A stretch of DNA of 64,000 bases from contig CP085710.1 of the NCBI GenBank assembly GCA_023823795.1, forward strand, positions 894,001 to 958,000, given 5' to 3'. Shown piece after piece: positions 17,946 to 25,961 of this stretch (position 1 is its first letter; each line of letters opens with the position of its first letter). The notes beneath the pieces are model-generated. The model was not told the DNA's origin. It was given only the letters and a program-made list of their open reading frames with translations, and made no database searches. Made by a program: the position numbers and the translations under genes. The DNA comes from Bacillus sp. F19. GTDB lineage: Bacteria > Bacillota > Bacilli > Bacillales > Bacillaceae.

Positions 17946-17990
17946 GAAAAGCGGAGCCGTTATGACCGAGGAGTTAGGAGGCAGCGCTAC
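17946..17990 (-). repeat. Dispersed palindromic repeat, partial copy
   Basis: GAAAAGCGGAGCCG followed by GACCGAGGAGTTAGGAGGC matches, in reverse complement, the CGGCTCCGCTTTTC and GCCTCCTAGCCCCTCGGCC parts of the array at 20895-21510. Confidence 0.7.
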
Positions 17991-18023
17991 GACTGATGTG
18001 TTCAAAAATCTTATCTTTGAAAT

Positions 18024-18060
18024 AAAAAAACCCCTCTGAATGCGAAGGGTTCAATTTTTT
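18024..18060 (-). terminator. Terminator of hmoB
   Basis: Minus strand AACCCTTCG.../...GGGGTTTTTTT; five-pair core AACCC/GGGTT extended by TC/GA, ending in a seven-T run. Confidence 0.7.
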
Positions 18061-18063
18061 CAT

Positions 18064-18567
18064 TTATTCAGATACAGCATGGTAGGTTGTAACGTAAGAA
18101 GGTCTTGGGAAAATCGTTTTTTGGTCCGCGCCTTCGCTTGTCCCTCTTTTTTTATGAGCCTGTTCAAAGGATTTTGATTGCTGCCAGTTTCTAAATGAGG
18201 ATTCATCTTCCCATAGGGTAAGAATGACATATGTATCATCATTTACAGGTCTAAGGACGCGAATCGCGACGAATCCCGGCTCGCCTTCAATCATTCTGGC
18301 CCGTTCTTTGAAGCGCTGTTCAAAGAGAGGCTTTCCTTCATCAGATACAGGGATATTGTTCAGCACAGCATAGCTTCCTTTTTGGAAGTCACCCGCGCCA
18401 TCAAGAACCTCGTATTTTTTAGGCTCCTTAAAAAGGGAAGGGGCATCACTTTCATGTAATAGAATCCCTTTATCCTCATTTTGCATAAGAAGCATTTTTT
18501 CATTTTGATGTCCAGATGACGTTTTAGCTAAATAGTCTGCAGTTCCAAATGTGACATAAAAATTCAT
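18064..18567 (-). CDS. hmoB: Haem-degrading monooxygenase HmoB
   Basis: 167 residues (B. subtilis HmoB/YhgC about 166). The C-terminal half (~65-155) is an antibiotic-biosynthesis-monooxygenase-type ferredoxin-like domain with the conserved WEDESSFRNWQQS segment and a following histidine in FEQAHKK expected to bind haem. The family opens haem to release iron in the cytosol. Its position two genes from hemEHY fits haem turnover. ATG 18567 is chosen because GAGGTGAATGT precedes it; the frame runs on to 18612 without a ribosome site. Confidence 0.88.
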   Translation of the reverse strand: MNFYVTFGTADYLAKTSSGHQNEKMLLMQNEDKGILLHESDAPSLFKEPKKYEVLDGAGDFQKGSYAVLNNIPVSDEGKPLFEQRFKERARMIEGEPGFVAIRVLRPVNDDTYVILTLWEDESSFRNWQQSKSFEQAHKKRGTSEGADQKTIFPRPSYVTTYHAVSE

Positions 18568-18714
18568 TTTACATTCACCTCTTTTTGTTTCATTATAACA
18601 ATGATTGCACAATTATTGCTATTTTCAGCCTCCATTGTACATATTCATTCCTTTTTTTAACAATAATAAGCTTATCTAAATTAAATCTAAATTAAACGAA
18701 TTGTAGGTGATGAC

Positions 18715-20856
18715 GTGCGGAAAAAAATCATTCTTTCAGCAACTGTTGCGCTTTCAACAGCTATTATTTCTTTTGCAGTCTACCTGCTTATTTTAGTGAT
18801 CGGCGATTATTCAATTGATGAGAAAAAGCTAGTTATGGATTCGACAACTACTTTAGTGGATTTAAAAGGCAACGAGGTTGCAGAGCTGTATTTGCAGAAC
18901 CGCGAGCCTGTCACGATAAAAGAGATTCCGGCACATGTACGCCATGCATTTATTGCTGTAGAAGATAAACGGTTTTATGAACATAATGGAATCGATATGA
19001 AGGCTATAACAAGAGCTTTGTATAAAGATTTGATTGCAGGCCAGAAAGTAGAGGGCGGAAGCACAATTACTCAGCAGCTTGCAAAAAATACGTTTCTCTC
19101 TAACGAGAAGTCTCTTTTAAGAAAAATAAAAGAAGCTGCCATCGCCATGAGTCTTGAAAATAAATACAGTAAGAATAAACTGCTTGAAATGTATTTAAAT
19201 CAGGTGTATTTCGGTCACGGTGCATATGGCATTCAAAGCGCTGCACTTTATTATTTCAATAAGGATGCAAAGGATCTGTCAGTCGAAGAAGGAGCAATGC
19301 TTGCGGGTCTACCAAAAGCACCTTCGAATTATTCCCCGATTCTTCATCCTGAAAAAAGCAAAGAGCGCCGTGATACGATTTTAAGTTTGATGGGCGATCA
19401 GAATTATCTGACACCTGAAGAAGTTGTCCGCTCACAAGGGAAGACGCTGGGTTTAAACATCTCGGAAGAATCCGAAACGCCATGGCTTACAACATACATT
19501 GATATGGTCATGGACGAAGCGAAAGAAAGATATGCTTTATCTAATGAAGAATTAATGCGGGGAGGCTATACGGTCACGGTCCCTATAAATACGGAAATGC
19601 AGGAAACAGCCTACGAGCTGTTCAAAAAAGAAGAATATTTTCCGGGAACAGATCAGCATGCAGAAGGAGCATTTGTCCTTCTTGATAATAAAACCGGCGG
19701 GGTTCTGGCTGCGATCGGAGGCAGAAATTATACACAAAAAGGGTTTAATCGCGTCAATGCTAAAAGACAGCCGGGTTCAACTTTTAAGCCGCTTGCCGTA
19801 TATGCCCCGGCGATGGAGGAAGAAGAATTCGGCCCATATTCTCTTCTTGAGGACAAACCGGCTTCATATAACGGGTATCAGCCCAAAAATAAAGATCAGC
19901 AATATGATGAAGAAGTAACCATGTATGACGCTATTGCTGCTTCTAAAAATGCTCCAGCTGTATGGGCATTAAATGAAATAGGCATTTCAAAAAGCAAGAA
20001 GTACCTCGAGAAGTCGGGTTTTTCAATAGAAGATAACGGTCTTTCGATTGCCCTCGGCGGATTAAAGGACGGGGTTTCACCCCTGCAGCTTGCAAATGCC
20101 TACAGATCTTTTGCTGAGTATGGAGTTTATAGTGAGCCGTTTGTTATCCAAAAGATAGAGGACCGTGAGTCAAATAGAATTGGTGAAGTGAAACTAGAGA
20201 AGAAGCGTATCTTTTCTTCCCAGACTGCATGGAATATGACGAGGATGCTTCAAGAGGTTGTTAACGACGGAACAGGACAGACAGGTTCGTACGAAGGTGA
20301 GCTTGCCGGAAAAACAGGAACAACCTCTTATGTCGATAAAAAAGGCGCTGTTAAAGATGCATGGTTTGTAGGCTACACCCCGAAAGTCTCAGGTGCTCTC
20401 TGGATGGGCTACGATAAGACAAATAGGGAGCAGCATCTAACACATGGCAGTTCCTATCCAACGAGACTTTTTAAAGAAATTTTGATGAATACTTCGATAG
20501 ATCAGGATGTTGCGTTCAGCCTTCCAAAAGATGTAGAGGATTTGGAAGAACCAATCAGACTGAAAAACCTGGGTGCGGTTGACGCAAAATATACATTCAA
20601 GCCGCTTGGTTTATTCACCGTCACACTGAACTGGCAAGCTCAGGAGGATGATCGTGTCGTCTACAGGATTTATGAAACAATAGGAAATGAGGACAGGCTT
20701 GTTGGCTATGTTAAAGGAAAAGATTCATATGAAATCCCTTATTCTAACCTTTTCTCAGAGGCTTCCTATAAAGTTGTTCCTTATAATGAGCAAACTGAAC
20801 AAGAAGGCAAAGGCTCAAAACCTGTAAAACCAAAACTATTTACATCAGCTCCTTAA
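18715..20856 (+). CDS. pbpF: Class A penicillin-binding protein PbpF
   Basis: 713 residues (B. subtilis PbpF 714). One N-terminal membrane anchor (~7-30); GT51 glycosyltransferase domain with the catalytic glutamate E83 in EDKRFYEH and GGSTITQQLAKN (114-125); transpeptidase domain with S355TFK358, S410KN412 and K533TG. A C-terminal ~80-residue beta-rich extension follows. It polymerises and crosslinks peptidoglycan outside the membrane; in B. subtilis it is sporulation-associated. GTG 18715 follows TAGGTGATGAC. Confidence 0.95.
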   Translation: MRKKIILSATVALSTAIISFAVYLLILVIGDYSIDEKKLVMDSTTTLVDLKGNEVAELYLQNREPVTIKEIPAHVRHAFIAVEDKRFYEHNGIDMKAITRALYKDLIAGQKVEGGSTITQQLAKNTFLSNEKSLLRKIKEAAIAMSLENKYSKNKLLEMYLNQVYFGHGAYGIQSAALYYFNKDAKDLSVEEGAMLAGLPKAPSNYSPILHPEKSKERRDTILSLMGDQNYLTPEEVVRSQGKTLGLNISEESETPWLTTYIDMVMDEAKERYALSNEELMRGGYTVTVPINTEMQETAYELFKKEEYFPGTDQHAEGAFVLLDNKTGGVLAAIGGRNYTQKGFNRVNAKRQPGSTFKPLAVYAPAMEEEEFGPYSLLEDKPASYNGYQPKNKDQQYDEEVTMYDAIAASKNAPAVWALNEIGISKSKKYLEKSGFSIEDNGLSIALGGLKDGVSPLQLANAYRSFAEYGVYSEPFVIQKIEDRESNRIGEVKLEKKRIFSSQTAWNMTRMLQEVVNDGTGQTGSYEGELAGKTGTTSYVDKKGAVKDAWFVGYTPKVSGALWMGYDKTNREQHLTHGSSYPTRLFKEILMNTSIDQDVAFSLPKDVEDLEEPIRLKNLGAVDAKYTFKPLGLFTVTLNWQAQEDDRVVYRIYETIGNEDRLVGYVKGKDSYEIPYSNLFSEASYKVVPYNEQTEQEGKGSKPVKPKLFTSAP

Positions 20857-20894
20857 TAGCAGGCAGTATTTCAGTTTTTTTTAGATTTAATTTT

Positions 20895-21510
20895 GCGGCA
20901 GATGTTTGGTTTTTGCGCTAAGCCCTTAAAGGATCTGGCAGTCAAGTCAAACCCGGACTTTTCTGCCGGATCCTTATCTGTCTACCCGAGTCTGACCAGT
21001 CGGCTCCGCTTTTCGGTTTTGTCTAGCTCCATCGCCCAGCTCCTCGGCCAGAACGGCTCCGCCAGCAAAGGCAAAAGCGCCTTTGCTGGCGGATCCTTAT
21101 CTGTCTGCCTGCGCTAAACGGGCGATTCCGCTTTTCGGTTTTGTCCAGCTCTGCCTCCTAGCCCCTCGGCCAGAACAAATTCCCCCAAAAAGTCAAACCC
21201 GGACTTTTCGGGTGAATTCTTATCTGTCTGTCGGAGCTAAACGGGCGATTCCGCTTTTCGGTTTTGTCTAGCTCCATCGCCCAGCTCCTCGGCCAGAACA
21301 AATTCCCCCAAAAAGTCAAACCCGGACTTTTCGGGTGAATTCTTATCTGTCTGTCGGAGCTAAACGGGCGATTCCGCTTTTCGGTGTTGTCCAGCTCTGC
21401 CTCCTAGCCCCTCGGCCAGAACAAATTCCCCCAAAAAGTCAAACCCGGACTTTTCGGGTGAATTCTTATCTGTCTGCCCGAGTCTGACCAGTCGGCTCCG
21501 CTTTTCGGTG
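20895..21510. repeat. Five-copy, ~123-bp hairpin repeat array
   Basis: CCGCTTTTCGG occurs at 21006, 21128, 21251, 21374 and 21498 (spacing 122-124 bp). Between these, each unit has a fixed part (CAGCTC...CCTCGGCCAGAAC ... TTATCTGTCTG) and a palindrome whose arms vary: GGATC-GGCAG/CTGCC-GATCC (~20933), CCGCCAGCAAAGGC/GCCTTTGCTGGCGG (~21059), and three copies of AATTC-CCC-AAAAAGTC/GACTTTT-GGG-GAATT (~21179, 21302, 21424). It fills the 780-base pbpF-hemE gap apart from the hemE promoter zone. Apparent open frames here are produced by the repeat and are not genes. Confidence 0.92.
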
Positions 21511-21636
21511 TTTACGTCAATTTTTTGACATTTAATTGTGAAATCTATACAAGCAAGATTGAAACAGTTATAGTGTAAGAAGCAAAAACTTAGGATAGCG
21601 TGTTTGTTTTACATAGAAAGGTGGATTTGAGGATTT

Positions 21637-22698
21637 ATGACGGATACAAAGCAGTTTAATGATACATTCCTTAGGGCGTGCAGAGGTGAAAAAACAGATC
21701 ATGTTCCTGTATGGTATATGAGGCAGGCAGGAAGATCGCAGCCTGAGTACCGTGCTATTAAAGAAAAATACAGTCTGTTTGAGATTACACATCAGCCCGA
21801 GCTTTGTGCATATGTCACGAGATTGCCGGTTGAGCAGTATGGTGTAGATGCGGCTATTTTATATAAGGATATCATGACACCGCTTCCATCGATTGGGGTA
21901 GATGTAGAAATCAAGTCTGGCATTGGTCCTGTAATAGATAATCCAATTAGATCGCTGTCAGACGTTGAAAAGCTTGGCGAAATCGACCCTGAAAGCGACA
22001 TTCCATATGTGCTGGATACGATTAAATTGCTGACAACAGAGCAATTGAATGTTCCATTAATCGGGTTTGCGGGAGCTCCATTTACAATGGCAAGCTACAT
22101 GATTGAAGGCGGACCGTCTAAAAGCTACAACAAAACAAAAGCATTTATGTACGCAGAGCCGAAAGCTTGGTTTGCGCTTATGGATAAGCTTGCAGACATG
22201 ACCATCATTTACTTGAAGGCTCAAATTAAAGCAGGGGCAAAAGCGATTCAAATTTTTGATTCATGGGTCGGAGCATTAAATGAATCGGATTATCGTTATT
22301 TTATTAAACCTGTAATGAAACGCATTTTCACTTCAATGAAGGAAGAAAATGTTCCGATGATTATGTTTGGTGTGGGAGCAAGTCATCTTGCACATGAATG
22401 GCACGACCTGCCGCTTGATGTAGTCGGTCTTGATTGGAGACTGCAGGTAGATCAGGCCCGCTCTATGGGACTGACAAAAACGTTAATGGGAAATCTGGAT
22501 CCTGCAATCCTTCTTGCGCCTTGGGAAGTGATTGAAGAACGTGCTAAAAACATTCTTGATCAGGGAATGAAGCAGGACGGTTATATTTTTAACCTTGGAC
22601 ATGGTGTTTTCCCTTCTGTCAGTCCGGATGTTCTCAGAAGATTAACAGGTTTTATTCATGATTATACAAAAACTGCCAAGCGTGCGGAGAGCATCTGA
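21637..22698 (+). CDS. hemE: Uroporphyrinogen III decarboxylase
   Basis: 353 residues. The [10 protein letters not shown] signature (24-33, with R29 and R33) and D78 ([10 protein letters not shown]) bind substrate. It converts uroporphyrinogen III to coproporphyrinogen III in the cytosol and is the first gene of the hemEHY operon. AAAGGTGGA precedes the ATG by about 12 bases. A candidate TTGACA lies at ~21533, but a good -10 is not obvious. Confidence 0.96.
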   Translation: MTDTKQFNDTFLRACRGEKTDHVPVWYMRQAGRSQPEYRAIKEKYSLFEITHQPELCAYVTRLPVEQYGVDAAILYKDIMTPLPSIGVDVEIKSGIGPVIDNPIRSLSDVEKLGEIDPESDIPYVLDTIKLLTTEQLNVPLIGFAGAPFTMASYMIEGGPSKSYNKTKAFMYAEPKAWFALMDKLADMTIIYLKAQIKAGAKAIQIFDSWVGALNESDYRYFIKPVMKRIFTSMKEENVPMIMFGVGASHLAHEWHDLPLDVVGLDWRLQVDQARSMGLTKTLMGNLDPAILLAPWEVIEERAKNILDQGMKQDGYIFNLGHGVFPSVSPDVLRRLTGFIHDYTKTAKRAESI

Positions 22699-22768
22699 TT
22701 TGGAATCTTGCCCTGAGTAATGGCAAAATAAGACTAGATCTTATAACTAACCAAAGAGGAGTAGGAAA

Positions 22769-23707
22769 ATGACAAAGAAAACAATGGGTCTGCTCGTTAT
22801 GGCATACGGAACACCATATAAAGAGGAAGACATTGAACGCTATTACACACATATTAGACACGGCCGTCCGCCTGCTCCTGAAATGCTGCAGGATTTAAAG
22901 GACCGCTACGAGGCGATTGGCGGCATTTCTCCTCTTGCTAAAATTACATTGGATCAAGCCAAGTCCCTTGAAGAACATTTAAATGCTATTCAGGATGAAG
23001 TGCAATTTAAAATGTACCTGGGACTTAAACATATTGAGCCTTTTGTTGAAGATGCAGTGAAGCAAATGAAAGAAGATGGCATTGAAGAAGCCGTCAGCAT
23101 CGTGCTTGCGCCTCATTTCTCTACTTTCAGCATCAAATCATATAATGGGCGGGCAAAGCAGGAAGCGGAAAATCTGGGCGGACTAGAGATTACATCTGTT
23201 GAGAGCTGGTATAAAGAGCCTAAATTTATTGATTACTGGACGAAAAAAGTAAAAGAAACATATGCATTAATGACCTCAGAAGAACGAGAAAAAGCTGTTT
23301 TAATTGTATCTGCACACAGCCTGCCTGAAAAGATTATCGCAGCGGGAGATCCATATCCTAATCAGCTTAAGGAAACAGCTGATCTGATCGCAGAAGCAGC
23401 AGGCATTGAAAACTATGAGATCGGCTGGCAAAGTGCGGGAAATACACCTGAACCTTGGCTTGGACCAGATGTACAGGACTTAACAAGAGATCTATATGAA
23501 CAAAAAGGATACCGAACGTTTGTCTATATACCAGCAGGTTTCGTTGCGGATCATCTAGAGGTTTTATTTGATAATGATTATGAATGTAAAGTTGTTGCAG
23601 ACGAACTTGGCGCCAAGTATTACAGACCGGAAATGCCAAATGCCAAAGACGAATTCATCGACTGTCTGGCAACGGTTGTTTTAAAAGAACTATCTATGAA
23701 AAAGTAA
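22769..23707 (+). CDS. hemH: Coproporphyrin/protoporphyrin ferrochelatase HemH (CpfC)
   Basis: 312 residues. The metal-site residues H183 (SAHSLPEK) and E264 (FVADHLEVL) occupy the same positions as in B. subtilis ferrochelatase. It inserts Fe2+ into coproporphyrin III in the coproporphyrin-dependent haem pathway of Firmicutes. AAAGAGGAG precedes the ATG. Second gene of the hem operon, 70 bases after hemE. Confidence 0.96.
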   Translation: MTKKTMGLLVMAYGTPYKEEDIERYYTHIRHGRPPAPEMLQDLKDRYEAIGGISPLAKITLDQAKSLEEHLNAIQDEVQFKMYLGLKHIEPFVEDAVKQMKEDGIEEAVSIVLAPHFSTFSIKSYNGRAKQEAENLGGLEITSVESWYKEPKFIDYWTKKVKETYALMTSEEREKAVLIVSAHSLPEKIIAAGDPYPNQLKETADLIAEAAGIENYEIGWQSAGNTPEPWLGPDVQDLTRDLYEQKGYRTFVYIPAGFVADHLEVLFDNDYECKVVADELGAKYYRPEMPNAKDEFIDCLATVVLKELSMKK

Positions 23708-23758
23708 GGCTCTTTCTGTGGAGAGACTAAAAGTAAACAAAAAAGAAGGCGATAAACA

Positions 23759-25180
23759 ATGACTGACAAGAAAAAGAAAGTTGTCATCATTGGCGGAGGG
23801 ATAACTGGATTATCCGCGGCATTTTACTTGCAAAAAGAAATACAGGAAAACAACCTGCACGCAGAGTCAATCTTGATTGAAGCAAGTCCAAGACTTGGCG
23901 GTAAAATTCAGACTGTCCATAAAGATGGATTTATCATTGAACGCGGACCTGACTCGTTTCTAGAAAGAAAAGCAAGTGCACCGCAGTTTGTTAAAGATGT
24001 TGGACTCCAGTCAGAGCTTGTAAACAATGCAACAGGACGATCATATGTCCTTGCAGGAGATCGGCTGCATCCAATACCGTCAGGCGCCGTAATGGGAATC
24101 CCTACACAAATCCTTCCATTTGTTACGACAGGGTTATTTTCCATTCTGGGGAAAGCAAGAGCTGCAGGTGATTTTATCCTTCCTGCGAAACGGGAAACGG
24201 GTGATCAATCACTGGGTCATTTTTTTAGAAGACGTCTCGGGAATGAAGTTGTAGAAAATCTGATCGAACCTCTCCTTTCAGGGATTTATGCAGGGGATAT
24301 AGACAAGCTGAGTTTAATGTCAACTTTTCCGCAATTTCATAAAGTGGAGCAGGATCACCGCAGCTTGATACTTGGTATGAAAAAAGGACTGCCTGCATCG
24401 AACCAAAAACATGAACCAGCCCGAAAAAAAGGTATTTTTCAAACCGTAAAAGGCGGACTGCAGAGTTTGGTGGATGCCGCAGAAAGCAAGCTAACAGATA
24501 CAAAGATTTTAAAAGGCGTTAAAGTAGAAAGCATTGCAAAAACTACCGCTGGATATATTCTCCGGTTAAGCAATGGGGAGATTATTGAAGCTGATTCCCT
24601 TATTATCACAACTCCTCATCAGCAGACCGCGAACATGCTGCCTGATAAAGAAAATTATCAATACATGCAGGAAATGCCCTCAACATCGGTCGCTACTGTT
24701 GCCATGGCTTTCCCTGAAGAAGACATTGATATTGCAGGGAATGGCACAGGATTTGTTATTTCCAGAAATGGTGATTACACGATTACTGCATGTACATGGA
24801 CTCACCGAAAATGGCCTCATACGGTACCGGCAGGCAAAGCGCTGATCCGGGCATATGTAGGAAAAGCTGGTGATCAGGCGATTGTGGAGCAGCCTGATCA
24901 TGAAATTATTGCTGCTGTTTTAGAGGATTTAAACAAAATCATGAAGATTGATAAAAAACCGGATTTCACCGTCGTTTCAAGATGGAAAGAATCGATGCCG
25001 CAATATAACGTCGGTCATCTGGAAGAAATTCTTGAGGTGAAAACAAAAATCATGAATTCATATCCAGGAATGTTTTTAGCAGGTGCTTCCTTTTCCGGTG
25101 TAGGAATCCCGGATTGTATTGATCAGGGAAAAATGGCTGTTGCTAATGCATTGGACTATCTTAAAAAGGCAACTCTTTAA
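23759..25180 (+). CDS. hemY: Coproporphyrinogen III oxidase HemY (CgoX)
   Basis: 473 residues. An N-terminal FAD-binding Rossmann motif (VVIIGGGITGLSAAFYL, ~9-25), the GGKIQTVHKDGF substrate-side segment and a C-terminal FAD-binding GVGIPDCIDQGK region identify the protoporphyrinogen oxidase family. In this pathway the enzyme oxidises coproporphyrinogen III to coproporphyrin III. Last gene of hemEHY; a terminator overlaps its stop codon. Confidence 0.95.
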   Translation: MTDKKKKVVIIGGGITGLSAAFYLQKEIQENNLHAESILIEASPRLGGKIQTVHKDGFIIERGPDSFLERKASAPQFVKDVGLQSELVNNATGRSYVLAGDRLHPIPSGAVMGIPTQILPFVTTGLFSILGKARAAGDFILPAKRETGDQSLGHFFRRRLGNEVVENLIEPLLSGIYAGDIDKLSLMSTFPQFHKVEQDHRSLILGMKKGLPASNQKHEPARKKGIFQTVKGGLQSLVDAAESKLTDTKILKGVKVESIAKTTAGYILRLSNGEIIEADSLIITTPHQQTANMLPDKENYQYMQEMPSTSVATVAMAFPEEDIDIAGNGTGFVISRNGDYTITACTWTHRKWPHTVPAGKALIRAYVGKAGDQAIVEQPDHEIIAAVLEDLNKIMKIDKKPDFTVVSRWKESMPQYNVGHLEEILEVKTKIMNSYPGMFLAGASFSGVGIPDCIDQGKMAVANALDYLKKATL

Positions 25181-25200
25181 TAAGAGAGTTGTTTTTTTTT
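25171..25200 (+). terminator. Terminator of hemEHY
   Basis: AACTCT-loop-AGAGTT followed by G and nine T; overlaps the hemY stop codon. Confidence 0.85.
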
Positions 25201-25265
25201 GATGATTCATTTATTTAAATCTTGATTGTGGGAAATTCATGTGATATATTTGTTTCTGTACTAAT

Positions 25266-25288
25266 TGACCTAAATTGTCATTTGGTCA
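25266..25288. promoter_or_regulatory. Candidate YhgD operator upstream of yhgD
   Basis: Imperfect inverted repeat TGACC(T)AAAT...CATTTGGTCA just before the yhgD ribosome site. The half-site TGACCAAAT recurs upstream of yhgE. Confidence 0.55.
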
Positions 25289-25309
25289 TTTCGAATGGAG
25301 GTTAGGCAG

Positions 25310-25882
25310 TTGAGCATTGATCGAAAACATTTGATTGTGGAGGCTGCAAAGAGGTCGTTTACACAATTTGGCTATAAGGCTACAACGATGGACTCTGTCG
25401 CAAAGCTTGCCAACGTGGGCAAAGGGACCATCTATACTTTTTTCAAAAACAAGGAAGAACTTTTTGATGAAATTGTTACTACGCTTCTTGCTGAAATGAA
25501 AATAGAAGCAGAAAAAGCAATGGATGATGATCTGCCTTTTTTCGAAAATGTACATCGTGCTCTTTACAGCCTGCTTGAATTTCGGAAAAAACATCAATTC
25601 ACGATCAAAATCTTTCAAGAAAGTTCAGATGTTGGCACTCCTGCCGTCCAGGAGGTTGTGCAGCGCCTTGAGAAAATGATTCTGCAATTTATTGCATCAA
25701 AGATAGAAGATGCAATTGCAAAAGGCGAGCTCCGGGAATGCAATCCTGAAGTAACGGCATTCGTCATGGTAAAGCTTTACATTTCCCTTATTTTCGATTG
25801 GGAAAAAAATCACGAACCGCTCGAAAAAGCGGAAATAGCAGATCTTTTTCAGCTTTACTTATTAAAGGGATTGTCAAAATAG
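25310..25882 (+). CDS. yhgD: TetR-family repressor YhgD
   Basis: 190 residues. N-terminal TetR helix-turn-helix (~5-50; QFGYKATTMDSVAKLANVGKG region followed by TIYTFFKNKEEL) and an all-helical ligand domain. It likely represses itself and yhgE, since matching inverted repeats precede both genes. The frame reaches ATG 25295, but GGAGG at 25297-25301 would then lie inside the gene; TTG 25310 is correctly spaced and gives the usual length. Confidence 0.88.
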   Translation: MSIDRKHLIVEAAKRSFTQFGYKATTMDSVAKLANVGKGTIYTFFKNKEELFDEIVTTLLAEMKIEAEKAMDDDLPFFENVHRALYSLLEFRKKHQFTIKIFQESSDVGTPAVQEVVQRLEKMILQFIASKIEDAIAKGELRECNPEVTAFVMVKLYISLIFDWEKNHEPLEKAEIADLFQLYLLKGLSK

Positions 25883-25907
25883 ATGGTCCTCATTTTTTTA
25901 AACAGAA

Positions 25908-25932
25908 TTGACCAAATGAACAAATTAGTCAA
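25908..25932. promoter_or_regulatory. Candidate YhgD operator upstream of yhgE
   Basis: TTGACCAAATGAACAAATTAGTCAA is an inverted repeat in parts: TTGAC-C-AA near the left end and TT-A-GTCAA at the right. It shares TGACCAAAT with the yhgD upstream site. Confidence 0.55.
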
Positions 25933-25961
25933 TATGTATATTTATAGGAGGAGATTTTTGA

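Noticed and set aside
20893-21271. Two short open frames (74 and 62 codons)
   Set aside because: They are made of the 123-bp hairpin repeat, repeat each other's sequence and have no ribosome site.
21530-21560. Strong hemE promoter TTGACA...TATACA
   Set aside because: The spacer is only 15 bases and no better -10 was found, so it was not listed as a feature.
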